Position numbers and translations under genes: made by a program | Origin: Planctomycetota bacterium | Lineage (GTDB): Bacteria > Planctomycetota > Planctomycetia > Pirellulales > Pirellulaceae | Direction of reading: 5' to 3' | Length of the DNA stretch: 64,000 nt | Assembly (NCBI GenBank): GCA_963204915.1 | Contig: CAUJHS010000076.1 | Span: 62,001-126,000, forward strand | Part shown: positions 9,646-17,845 of the stretch, one piece after another | Layout of the letters: each line of letters starts with the position of its first letter | How positions within the stretch are numbered: the first letter of the stretch is position 1 | Notes under the pieces: generated by a model | Database searches by the model: none | Told to the model about the DNA's origin: nothing | Seen by the model: the letters and a program-made list of their open reading frames with translations, nothing else

Positions 9646-9987
9646 CTACTTGATCTCGATACCGATCTCGGCCGCACGAAGTCTTAGCGCTCGTTCAAAA
9701 TAGGGAAAAGGATACGGCTTTTTGCTCTTCCGCGCCCATTGAAACGTGCTTTTGACTAAGTCCATCGGTAAGTCATCGTTGCGCACCATTTGCACAACGC
9801 GGTCAATAAAGGCGTGCTCTTCCGGGCGCCTTGCCTGTAAGCCATTTTTCAACTGGTCTTTCAAGTCCGCAACTTCGACGGCCGCCGCGGAATTGTCCTG
9901 TGGAACATTCAAAATCAATACCGGCGCCGCGAGCGTTGCAGCAAATACAACGAGCAGGATACCACGCAGCGATGAACGACCCAACAT
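9646..9987 (-). CDS. Hypothetical exported/membrane-anchored protein
   Basis: 113 residues. A hydrophobic N-terminal segment (SLRGILLVVFAATLAAPVLIL, about 5-26) is a signal peptide or membrane anchor. The remainder is a charged, helical domain (EEHAFIDRVVQMVRNDDLP... YPFPYFERALRLRAAEIGIEIK). No family is recognised, but codon use and composition look like a real gene. It sits upstream of the dehydratase on the same strand, 99 bases away, and diverges from bcp. Confidence 0.65.
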   Translation of the reverse strand: MLGRSSLRGILLVVFAATLAAPVLILNVPQDNSAAAVEVADLKDQLKNGLQARRPEEHAFIDRVVQMVRNDDLPMDLVKSTFQWARKSKKPYPFPYFERALRLRAAEIGIEIK

Positions 9988-10086
9988 GGCGAATGGCCTT
10001 CCTAATACTTAGGACGGTTAATTGGCAAGGTACGGGCCGCACCTTCTAAAACAATTCGCATTCCGCAACAAGACCGGTTCTCGTAA

Positions 10087-10100
10087 AACCTGAGCAGGTT
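10087..10100. promoter_or_regulatory. Small palindrome upstream of bcp
   Basis: AACCTG-AG-CAGGTT is a perfect 6-bp inverted repeat with a 2-base spacer, about 110 bases before the bcp start in the divergent bcp/9987 intergenic region. It could be a regulator half-site pair. Only the symmetry and position support this. Confidence 0.25.
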
Positions 10101-10208
10101 AAGGCGGCCATATCGCAACATTGCCTTTGCGATGGGTTGGAACGATAATTTGGACGACGACTGCAAGGCCTGAATTACGGACCGTTGACCCCGAACTGGG
10201 AGATTTCA

Positions 10209-10685
10209 ATGAGTGACTGGGTTTCGGAAGGACAACCTGCTCCTTCCTTTTCTCTTAAGGCCGATGATGGTTCGACCATTGCATTGAAAAACCTCCGGGG
10301 AAAACCTGTTGTGTTGTATTTCTATCCCAAAGACGACACGCCAGGCTGCACAAAAGAAGCGTGCGCCTTCCGTGATCGTAAGCATGAAATGGAAGAATTG
10401 GGCGCCATTGTGCTCGGGGTCAGCCCTGACGACGAAGCAAGTCACACCGCATTTCGAGATAAGTACGCCCTGAACTTTCGTTTGCTGGCGGATCGGGATC
10501 ATGCAGTCGCCGAAAAGTATGGAGCCTGGCGCGAAAAAAACATGTACGGCAAGAAGTCCATGGGAGTCCAGCGCTCCACGTTCTTGATTGATCGCGAAGG
10601 CACGGTGGCCAAAGTCTGGAAACGGGTTCAAGTCGAAGGCCACGACGAACAGGTGTTGGATGCCCTCCGGAGTCTTAACTCGTGA
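10209..10685 (+). CDS. bcp: Thioredoxin-dependent peroxiredoxin, Bcp type
   Basis: 158 residues from the ATG at 10209, chosen because GGGAG lies six bases upstream; an in-frame ATG at 10185 would add eight residues. Bcp enzymes reduce hydrogen peroxide and organic hydroperoxides with electrons from thioredoxin. The motif YPKDDTPGCTKEACAFRD has the peroxidatic Cys (PGCT) and the second Cys five residues later, which forms the intramolecular disulfide of the Bcp/PrxQ group. The catalytic Thr and Pro are in place. It is cytosolic, with no signal peptide. Its stop overlaps the next gene by four bases (GTGA), so translational coupling with the metallophosphoesterase is likely. Confidence 0.93.
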   Translation: MSDWVSEGQPAPSFSLKADDGSTIALKNLRGKPVVLYFYPKDDTPGCTKEACAFRDRKHEMEELGAIVLGVSPDDEASHTAFRDKYALNFRLLADRDHAVAEKYGAWREKNMYGKKSMGVQRSTFLIDREGTVAKVWKRVQVEGHDEQVLDALRSLNS

Positions 10686-11332
10686 ACCGTTTGCGGCTCA
10701 TCGGCGATGTTCATGGGCGGGTCTCCGAGTACGTCGCGCTTTGTCAGGAAGCGGAACATACCGTTCAGGTCGGCGACCTGGGGTTTCGACGCCATTACCG
10801 CGAGATCGTGCGTCGCTTGGATCCTGTTCGGCACCGCTTTGTGCCAGGCAATCATGACGATTATGCGATGCTCCCGCCCCATGCGCTAGGCGACTTTGGC
10901 GTACATACGGCAGCAGGCATTTCGTTATTCTTTGTTCGCGGCGCGTTCTCCATCGACGGGAAATTCCGTACGCCTCAGATTGATTGGTGGCCGGAGGAAG
11001 AATTGTCGGAAGATCAACTGGCCAACGCGTTAGATCTGTACCTGGATGTGAAGCCGCAACTTGTGGTCACACATGATTGCCCGTTAAGCATAACGAGGCG
11101 CGTCGGCAACGCGAACTTAGTCCGAGCGTTCGGATTTGGCGATGATCTTCGCACTCGAACGCAAGTTGCGCTGCAAGCGATGCTAGACCGACATCAACCG
11201 GCGCGGTGGATTTTCGGACATTACCACCGCAGCCTGACCTTTATCGACCAAGAAGTTCAGTTCACATGCTTGGCGGAACTAGAATCGCTCGATCTCACGA
11301 ACGAACCGCAAATTCAGGCCTCAGTCACCTGA
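10682..11332 (+). CDS. Calcineurin-like metallophosphoesterase
   Basis: 216 residues starting at GTG 10682, overlapping the bcp stop. All metal-binding blocks of the calcineurin-like phosphoesterase fold appear in order: GDVHG (about 8-12), GDLG (about 31-34), GNHDD (about 56-60), THD (about 125-127) and GHYH (about 178-181). These coordinate two metal ions that hydrolyse phosphomono- or diesters. There is no signal peptide, so it acts in the cytosol. The substrate cannot be named from sequence; nucleotides or phosphoproteins are possible. The overlap with bcp suggests joint expression. Confidence 0.85.
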   Translation: MNRLRLIGDVHGRVSEYVALCQEAEHTVQVGDLGFRRHYREIVRRLDPVRHRFVPGNHDDYAMLPPHALGDFGVHTAAGISLFFVRGAFSIDGKFRTPQIDWWPEEELSEDQLANALDLYLDVKPQLVVTHDCPLSITRRVGNANLVRAFGFGDDLRTRTQVALQAMLDRHQPARWIFGHYHRSLTFIDQEVQFTCLAELESLDLTNEPQIQASVT

Positions 11333-11356
11333 ATTCGAAGTGTAGAGCGACGCTCC

Positions 11357-12670
11357 TTATGCAAACGCCTCGTGTACAACCCGGCCGCGATCCGTGATAG
11401 GAACGGGCCGATCACCGGCGTACAACTCCTCCGAAGGATCGATGCCCAGCGCGTGATAAATCGTTGCGTGCCAATCGGGGACGGAAATCGGACGATCCAC
11501 TACCGACATGCCAAGGTCGTCAGTCACACCAATGGCTTGTCCCAGTTTCAAACCGCCCCCCGCCAGGGCGACCGTGAACGACTTGGCGTGATGTCCTCGA
11601 CCCCCGCCGCCGTCAAACTGAGCCGGTCGACCGAATTCGCTGGCGATCACAATCAACGTTTTGTCAAGCAAACGGCAACGCTCCAAATCGAGCACGAGGG
11701 TCGATACGGCCGCGTCCAATTCTTGGATCAACAGGTGCTGATTAACCTGCCCCTCGTTGTGCGTATCCCAACCTGTGCCGTTCACAAAATTCAAATTGTG
11801 CGAGACTTCGATGAACCGGACACCGCGTTCGATCAAGCGGCGCGCCAGCAAACACCGCTGACCGAATTCTCCGCCGTAGGCCGTTCGGAGGTCGCTTTGC
11901 TCCTCGCGTAACTGGAACACGCGCAAAAAGTCTGGCCCCGAAAGTCGCATCGCTTCACCCAACGCGGCGTCGTAGTCGCGCACGTTCTGTATTCCGTCGG
12001 CGCGTGTCAAAGACACTTCCCGAGCATGCGCCAGAAGGTGCTCTCTTCGCGACTGGCGGGCGTCGGAGACATCGCTAGGACGTGAAAGCCCAGCGGGGCC
12101 CGCTTCCGTGTCGATCAGATAGACATAACCTGCTTTGGCTCCCAAAAATCCTGGGCCGCGCGTGATGTTGGGATATCCCATGAGCACGTATGCTGGAACA
12201 TTCTCCTGGGCTGCGCCGCGCTTGTGCGCCACAATTGATCCAATGGACGGATAGACGATCGTACCGGCTGTCGGCCGACCCGTATGCATCCGATTGGTCG
12301 CCGCAGCATGTTCGTCAATGACGTCGTGGTTAACCGTCCGCATCAAAACGAACCGATCCAAAACCTCGGCGCAACGGGGCAAGTGCTGGCACACCTGCAC
12401 GCCCGGAATGGCCGTATCGATGGCGTCATAATACGAGCCAGGCGTCTTAGTTTTGGGATCGCCTTTGCGCTTGGGATCCCAGGTGTCGATATGGCAGGCG
12501 CCTCCGCCCAGCCAAATGAAAATACAATGCTCCGCCTGTCCCGCCGACAGCGGCGTTTTTCCCTGCGACTCGGTTGCACCGGCAATCGGCGCCCACGGGA
12601 AACCGGCGGCAATCCCCGCGGCGGCGGAACGAGCAAGAAACTCGCGTCGCGAAACGTCAGAAAAAGTCAT
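11357..12670 (-). CDS. DUF1501 family protein, Tat-exported
   Basis: 437 residues. The N-terminus has a twin-arginine signal (SRREFLARSAAAGIAAG, about 7-23), so it is exported folded. The body matches DUF1501, an alkaline-phosphatase/sulfatase-like fold very common in planctomycetes: FIWLGGGACHIDTWDPK, NHDVIDEHAAATNRMHTGRP, GQRCLLARRLIERGVRFIEV, IVIASEFGRP and GRGHHAKSFTVALAGGG. The function of DUF1501 is unproven; it nearly always pairs with DUF1549/DUF1553 proteins. Here the partner ends 24 bases upstream (12695-16087, same strand), giving a two-gene operon. Confidence 0.9.
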   Translation of the reverse strand: MTFSDVSRREFLARSAAAGIAAGFPWAPIAGATESQGKTPLSAGQAEHCIFIWLGGGACHIDTWDPKRKGDPKTKTPGSYYDAIDTAIPGVQVCQHLPRCAEVLDRFVLMRTVNHDVIDEHAAATNRMHTGRPTAGTIVYPSIGSIVAHKRGAAQENVPAYVLMGYPNITRGPGFLGAKAGYVYLIDTEAGPAGLSRPSDVSDARQSRREHLLAHAREVSLTRADGIQNVRDYDAALGEAMRLSGPDFLRVFQLREEQSDLRTAYGGEFGQRCLLARRLIERGVRFIEVSHNLNFVNGTGWDTHNEGQVNQHLLIQELDAAVSTLVLDLERCRLLDKTLIVIASEFGRPAQFDGGGGRGHHAKSFTVALAGGGLKLGQAIGVTDDLGMSVVDRPISVPDWHATIYHALGIDPSEELYAGDRPVPITDRGRVVHEAFA

Positions 12671-12694
12671 TCGAATTCTCGATGCGGGAATGAG

Positions 12695-15600
12695 TTATGG
12701 TATGAACACGAATTCGGGAGAGTTCGTCAAGGCCCAGATCATGTCCTCTAAACGTTCGCGCCATTCGGGCGTGAGTCGAGTCGTGGGCGAATCGCCGGCG
12801 CGCACCACTTTCTCTAAGTCCGTTTTGACCGTCGTGGCCTCTGGCGCCAGGTGGTTCGACCAGCCGACTAAATCTCGCGCCAACTTGGGTTGTGGCGGTG
12901 CTGGTTTAGCGCCCGGAATACGACGCTCTTCGAAACCGCCTTGCAACAAATCACGGTAAGCAGTCTGCTCCTCTGCGGTTGGTCGGCGCGAAAGAATTTG
13001 AAGATAAACGCGTTCAACGAGTTGATCTAACGATTGCTCCTCCAGGGCCATTGCGGTGAAAGCGCTGTCGTCTGAGAGTCGAGTGACCCGTCGCCCTAAA
13101 ATACCATTGGCTAACACGCCGGGCTGCAACACCGTTGGTTCTTCTTCACGGACCGTGATCGGATCTTGGCGCGAGCTTCGCCAACCGAAGGTTTCCAGCA
13201 CTTCGACAAACGGCTGGGCCAGCGGCAAAGCCAGGCTGGGCCGATCTCGCTCGTTCGACAACGAGGTAAACATCCAAGCACGCGTCGGATCGCCCAAATT
13301 CAGCGACTGCGTATGTTCTCGCGATGAATCAATATCTACGTTCATCGGGCCTGCATCAAAAGGTTTACCGCACGCAACAAACAACGAGTCAACCACTTGT
13401 TCTGCGGTCATCCGTCGCTTGACCGGGCCGGCGAAAAGATACGGCGTCGCCGGATCGATCGTCTCCTTACCAACCGCGCTGCGCTGGTACACATGCGAGG
13501 TAAGAATCAGCCGTGCGATATGCTTCAGGTCGTAGTCGTGCGTGACAAACTCACGGGCCAACCAGTCCAAAAGGGCAGGGTGCGATGGCTTCGAGTTCTC
13601 CCAATCGTCAACAGGTTCAACCAGACCCCAACCTAAATACCGGCGCCAAACGCGATTCACAATGACTTGCGCAAAGCGTTTGTTTTGCGCACCGGTGATC
13701 ATTGCCGCGAGTTGCTCCCGCGTATCGCCAGGCCGGCGAATAGTGCCGTCGGACGCCGGGCCAGAAAGTTCCGGAAACGGCCATTCGGGCTCCACATTGG
13801 CGCCGGGTTCAAGCGTCACACTGACAAGCAACGATCCACGATCGCCTTCCGCCACGGGGACTGTGCTGGTTTTGGGAACCGACTGTACGTCTCGCTTGAG
13901 CATTGCGGCGAGGCTGAACAAATCTTTTTGCAAAAAGTCATGAAACGGCGCGTCGTGGCAGCGGGCGCAATTCATTTCTAGACCCAGGAACGCCTTACCG
14001 ACGATGTGGGCCTTCGCCGCCATGGGTGCATCGTTCTGACTTGCCATGCCAAACCCGGCCGGGCCGCCAAAATACTGGCTTCCTTCCATCATGACTAGTT
14101 CAGTGACCAATCGATCAAACGGCTTATTGTCAGTGAACGACTCGTGCAGCCACCATCGGAAAGGCCCCGTGTTGTTGAGCGTCGGATTGACAATATTCGG
14201 GTTCTCCGCCAGTACGTCTTGCCAATAACCCATCCAATTGTCCGCCCAGGAGGGATGCTCTAACAGGCGATTGATCAAGTTCGCACGGCGCACATCCGGC
14301 GCGTCAGCGTAGTAAGCGTCGATTATTTCACGCGAAGGGATCAACCCAAGGATGTCCACCGTTGCTCGGCGCAAAAAAGCTTCGTCGTCAATGGGTTCTC
14401 GCGTCGGCTGCTTTGCCTCCGCGAGCGCGGCGCAAACGAAATTGTCGATTGGGTTGTTTGCTGAATAACCAGCTGGAAGTGCTGGAATTTGTGGTGGAGG
14501 GGACTTTGACACTTCGGCGCGAGCGAGTTCATGTCGTGCGTCCCAATACCGAGTTTCCTCCCGCCCAGCATGCTTACGTCGCTCTGCGTTCAGCTTCGCC
14601 AGCCATTCTCGTTGGGCAACAACGAATGATTCCCAGCCCTGTTCTGTAAAGGGAATTTCTGTGGCGCCGCCGAGTATTCGAAAATCGCCCTCGGCGGGAC
14701 CAATGCACACGCACGTGTCGCCAAGTTCCGGACGACGTCGTTGGCCGCCCACGATCGCCTCCAACTGCACCAATCGTGGACTTCCATCACCCTCCACTGT
14801 TGCGACGGCCTGTTGATCACCTCGTCGTAGTGCGCGAATGTTCGGCGCGAGGCTGGCGTCGAGTTCCCAAACCTTTCCGTGTCCGCTGTTGGAAATGTTG
14901 TAAAACGGGGTTTCGACGACCTTTTGACCGTCGATGTAAAGACGCGACGCATTTCTCCCACGGACAAGAATGCGGTGCGATCCTTCCGGGATCTGCACGT
15001 AACCCGTCGCCCGAATCAGGTACGGACTGCGACGGTCATCGAGAACCCCCGCCGACGTGTATTTGTTGGGCGTCGCGGGAAAACCAAAACTCGGGGCGAC
15101 GTAGCTTTCAACAAACTGAGGCGGACGAAAATCCCAACTTTTCTTGTCCGATAAACCCTCAAAGATCTCCACGAGGACGCCGTTCTCAGGAACCTTGGCA
15201 AGATCGAGTTCCGGCATCGATGCAACATACTTGAATCTTGCGCGTACACGCTCCGCCGTGAGCGCGCTCCGATAGATCGCAACCTCGTCCATAGCACCGC
15301 GGAAAGTGGCGTCGCCCTTCCCCCCCATGGCGGCGCCAATCCAGAGTTCATCGTCATCTACGACGGGAGCACGATCGGTTGCTCCCCCCATATCCCATTT
15401 CCCAGGAACCGATTCACCATCCAAATAACCGCGAATACTGTCTGCTTTGCCGAAGGTGTACGTAACCGCCACATGATGCCAACCGTCGCCAAGAGCAAAT
15501 GACGCATCGGAGGTCCAACGATGCCAATTGGCGACTTCGCCGCGACTGCGGAAGAGAAACGATACAGACGCCGAATCTCCCTTGCCAAACAATCGCAATG

Positions 15601-16087
15601 CGTAATTCTGGTTGTCGCTCGATGCAGCCACGCGGCCTTTGCCAATCACATAAATGTAGGCGCCCTTCGGCGCGGACGCGGGGGCGACCCACGCCTCGAG
15701 GGTAATCGAGTCGCCCGCATCGAACTTCAACTCGCTTTTCTCACTTTGGTCTGCTACGCGCAAGTAAACGTCGTTGCCGGGGAGATCGATGGCGAAATTA
15801 CTGTCATCAAACAACGGAAAAACGCTTGGCCGGGGACCTGGTTGCCCTGTACGAACTTCACCGCGTGGTTGCGCAACGATCGCGGGAAGATCATCATGCG
15901 TCACCGTGCTGGAAAATACGTTGGCCCCCTCGTTGAACGGCCAATAGGCGATTGGGCCATCCTCCAAGACCATTTCGGCATAGGCGCCCGAGTTTTGGTC
16001 AGCCCATCCCGGCGCGACAAAGCGGCCAAAGGCCAATAGCGCACACCAAGGAACGAACCCTAACCGAAAAGCATCAAAGGAAAACAT
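12695..16087 (-). CDS. Large secreted LamG-PA14-like-DUF1549-DUF1553 protein
   Basis: 1130 residues from the ATG at 16087, chosen because it begins a signal peptide (FGFVPWC-like, about 10-30); the frame stays open to 16195. Order of parts: LamG/concanavalin-like lectin domain (about 35-285; FDAGDSITLEAWVAP, DEVAIYRSALTAERVRARF), a PA14-like beta domain (about 300-450; GYVQIPEGSHRILVRG, SRLYIDGQKV), DUF1549 (about 550-765; RRATVDILGLIPS, GKAFLGLEMNCARCHDAPF) and DUF1553 (about 810-1115; QVIVNRVWRRYLGWGLVEPV, RRMTAEQVVDSLF). The CARCH motif could bind c-type haem. The lectin parts suggest polysaccharide binding at the cell surface. It pairs with the DUF1501 gene 24 bases downstream. Domain calls are by motif only. 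Confidence 0.88.
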   Translation of the reverse strand: MFSFDAFRLGFVPWCALLAFGRFVAPGWADQNSGAYAEMVLEDGPIAYWPFNEGANVFSSTVTHDDLPAIVAQPRGEVRTGQPGPRPSVFPLFDDSNFAIDLPGNDVYLRVADQSEKSELKFDAGDSITLEAWVAPASAPKGAYIYVIGKGRVAASSDNQNYALRLFGKGDSASVSFLFRSRGEVANWHRWTSDASFALGDGWHHVAVTYTFGKADSIRGYLDGESVPGKWDMGGATDRAPVVDDDELWIGAAMGGKGDATFRGAMDEVAIYRSALTAERVRARFKYVASMPELDLAKVPENGVLVEIFEGLSDKKSWDFRPPQFVESYVAPSFGFPATPNKYTSAGVLDDRRSPYLIRATGYVQIPEGSHRILVRGRNASRLYIDGQKVVETPFYNISNSGHGKVWELDASLAPNIRALRRGDQQAVATVEGDGSPRLVQLEAIVGGQRRRPELGDTCVCIGPAEGDFRILGGATEIPFTEQGWESFVVAQREWLAKLNAERRKHAGREETRYWDARHELARAEVSKSPPPQIPALPAGYSANNPIDNFVCAALAEAKQPTREPIDDEAFLRRATVDILGLIPSREIIDAYYADAPDVRRANLINRLLEHPSWADNWMGYWQDVLAENPNIVNPTLNNTGPFRWWLHESFTDNKPFDRLVTELVMMEGSQYFGGPAGFGMASQNDAPMAAKAHIVGKAFLGLEMNCARCHDAPFHDFLQKDLFSLAAMLKRDVQSVPKTSTVPVAEGDRGSLLVSVTLEPGANVEPEWPFPELSGPASDGTIRRPGDTREQLAAMITGAQNKRFAQVIVNRVWRRYLGWGLVEPVDDWENSKPSHPALLDWLAREFVTHDYDLKHIARLILTSHVYQRSAVGKETIDPATPYLFAGPVKRRMTAEQVVDSLFVACGKPFDAGPMNVDIDSSREHTQSLNLGDPTRAWMFTSLSNERDRPSLALPLAQPFVEVLETFGWRSSRQDPITVREEEPTVLQPGVLANGILGRRVTRLSDDSAFTAMALEEQSLDQLVERVYLQILSRRPTAEEQTAYRDLLQGGFEERRIPGAKPAPPQPKLARDLVGWSNHLAPEATTVKTDLEKVVRAGDSPTTRLTPEWRERLEDMIWALTNSPEFVFIP

Positions 16088-16380
16088 GAGGCAGGATGGG
16101 GGAACGCGGTAGAGAAGTCGCGCGGCGTGAATCGCAGTATTGTATTGGAAACAAACTCCGAACGCAAATGACACGCCCCCCATTTGGATAGTCAAGCGAT
16201 CTAGGGGATTTATCTGTTGCGGCCTGCGGCGACGACATTTTGGGCAACTTGCATGATGCGTTCGATGCTGTCAAAATCAACGGTAGGTGTCGTGCATTGG
16301 GCCTGCCGCTTTCACCTCTCAGGGCCCCTTTTCTGGGGTTAAACGTTAGTTACTTTTTCGGGTAAACCACGGAGCAGGTT

Positions 16381-17697
16381 ATGCAACACGATCCCACGTT
16401 GCGTTTTCGACGGAAACGCTCTCTGCGTGCGGAAACTTTGGAAGCCCGGTGCGTTTTGACCGCCGGTCTCATCGGAACACCGTTCTCGCTATTTCACAAT
16501 CCCATCGCGCCAGCCGATGTGAATAATGATGGCCATGTGTCAACGGCCGATCTTTTCAACGTCGTGACCGAAATTCGCGACCATGGTCCACGTGAAATTG
16601 ATAGTGCAAAGTTTCTCCGCGAGGGCATAGAAAACGCCCCAAGGGGGCTCGTCGACGCAAGCGGCGACGGACATGTAACGTTGCAGGATGTACTTGATGT
16701 CGTCAATCGCCTGCGTGATCAGTTAGGTCAGGAAGATCGGCCCACTCCCGTGTTGGACCGTCTCGCCACGTTTCTTGAGAGCCGCATCGAAACCACGCCA
16801 CCCTTGCATGATCGGCTGGCGGACTTTCTGGAAGGCCTTCAAGGTCGAGATGATTCGCCGCTGCGTGAACATCTGGAGCGATTGCGTGAACGGTGGGGAG
16901 ACCGCGATGATGCAATTCGCGAACGACTGGAGCGATTGCGCAACGCCATCGGTGAAGGGGTGGACTCGCTCCGCGACCATCTGCGAGATTTGATCGAGGA
17001 GCACCAAGGCGACGACACGACGAATCCTCCGACTGGGAATATTCCCGATACTGGCGCCGAAGATTCGGTCTTGGCTGATTTTCGCGAACGCCTGGAGCAA
17101 TTGTTGGATTCCATCGCCTCGGATAGTGATTTACGCGACCGATTGGACGCCGTATTGGAACAACTGCGAGAGAACTACCCCGAACTGGGAGATCGTGTTC
17201 AAGACTTGTTCGACAGCCTCATCGAACGACACGATGAAATCGAAGCTCGTTTAAGAGAATTTTTGGAATCGTTGGAGGAGTCCGAGACCCCACTGCGGAA
17301 TCAGCTTCGCGAGTTACTAGGCGATCTCCGAGACGAAACGGATCCCCTTCGTGAAAATCTGCGCGACTTTCTCGCCGCTTTAGAGAACGGCGACTCACCG
17401 ATTCGCGAAGATCTTCGAGCATTGGTCCAAGCAATTCAAGACCGCGAGAATAACCTTCACGACGCCCTTCGACGATTCGTTGACGGATTGGAAGGCGACG
17501 CAACCGAATGGCTCGATCGGTGGACTGACCTTATCGGAACGCTCCAAGGTCCATTGTTCGACGTGGGCGAATCATTCGTGGACCAGTTCGCGGGATACGA
17601 TTGGGCCGAACTGGCGGATCATTTTTTTGAACGACTTCCCGCGGTGGAACGACCGGTTTTAAATTGGCTAGAGACTCAGCGACAACGTTGGACTTAA
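16381..17697 (+). CDS. Secreted dockerin-type protein with 18-residue helical repeats
   Basis: 438 residues. The Arg-rich start followed by LRAETLEARCVLTAG is the N-terminal motif of many large secreted planctomycete proteins. Residues 46-65 (DVNNDGHVSTADLFNVVTEI) and 92-111 (DASGDGHVTLQDVLDVVNRL) are a pair of calcium loops forming a type I dockerin-like module. From about 124 to 376 the chain is a tandem series of about 13 units, almost all exactly 18 residues, pattern [LI]-R-[DE]-x-L-R-x-[FL]-[LV]-x-x-L-x-x-x-D-x-P, split by a disordered Thr/Pro linker (about 210-230). The C-terminal about 60 residues do not repeat. GGAG lies eight bases before the ATG and a strong terminator follows the gene. 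The function is unknown; a helical scaffold or binding role is inferred. Confidence 0.85.
   Translation: MQHDPTLRFRRKRSLRAETLEARCVLTAGLIGTPFSLFHNPIAPADVNNDGHVSTADLFNVVTEIRDHGPREIDSAKFLREGIENAPRGLVDASGDGHVTLQDVLDVVNRLRDQLGQEDRPTPVLDRLATFLESRIETTPPLHDRLADFLEGLQGRDDSPLREHLERLRERWGDRDDAIRERLERLRNAIGEGVDSLRDHLRDLIEEHQGDDTTNPPTGNIPDTGAEDSVLADFRERLEQLLDSIASDSDLRDRLDAVLEQLRENYPELGDRVQDLFDSLIERHDEIEARLREFLESLEESETPLRNQLRELLGDLRDETDPLRENLRDFLAALENGDSPIREDLRALVQAIQDRENNLHDALRRFVDGLEGDATEWLDRWTDLIGTLQGPLFDVGESFVDQFAGYDWAELADHFFERLPAVERPVLNWLETQRQRWT
16750..17508 (+). repeat. Array of 54-bp coding repeats (18 residues each)
   Basis: Units begin at protein residues 124, 142, 161, 179, 197, then after a linker 231, 251, 269, 287, 305, 323, 341 and 359. 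Most intervals are exactly 18 residues. DNA copies have diverged strongly, so the periodicity is clear only at protein level. Confidence 0.75.
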
Positions 17698-17761
17698 CGC
17701 CAGAGATTCTTGGCCGCATTTTGCTGCCTAGCGTCACGACCTGCCGGCGACGACGAAACCT

Positions 17762-17804
17762 AACGGATTGCTAAGACCGAATAGGAATTGGCAATCCGTT
17801 TTTT
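17762..17804 (+). terminator. Rho-independent terminator after the dockerin gene
   Basis: Perfect 10-bp inverted repeat AACGGATTGC (17762-17771) and GCAATCCGTT (17791-17800), with a run of six T at 17799-17804. It lies 65 bases after the stop at 17697 and just before the MFS gene, so it separates the two transcription units. Confidence 0.8.
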
Positions 17805-17845
17805 CGTGCGTTACGATCACAAACTTGCTAACTCCCCAATAGCGA

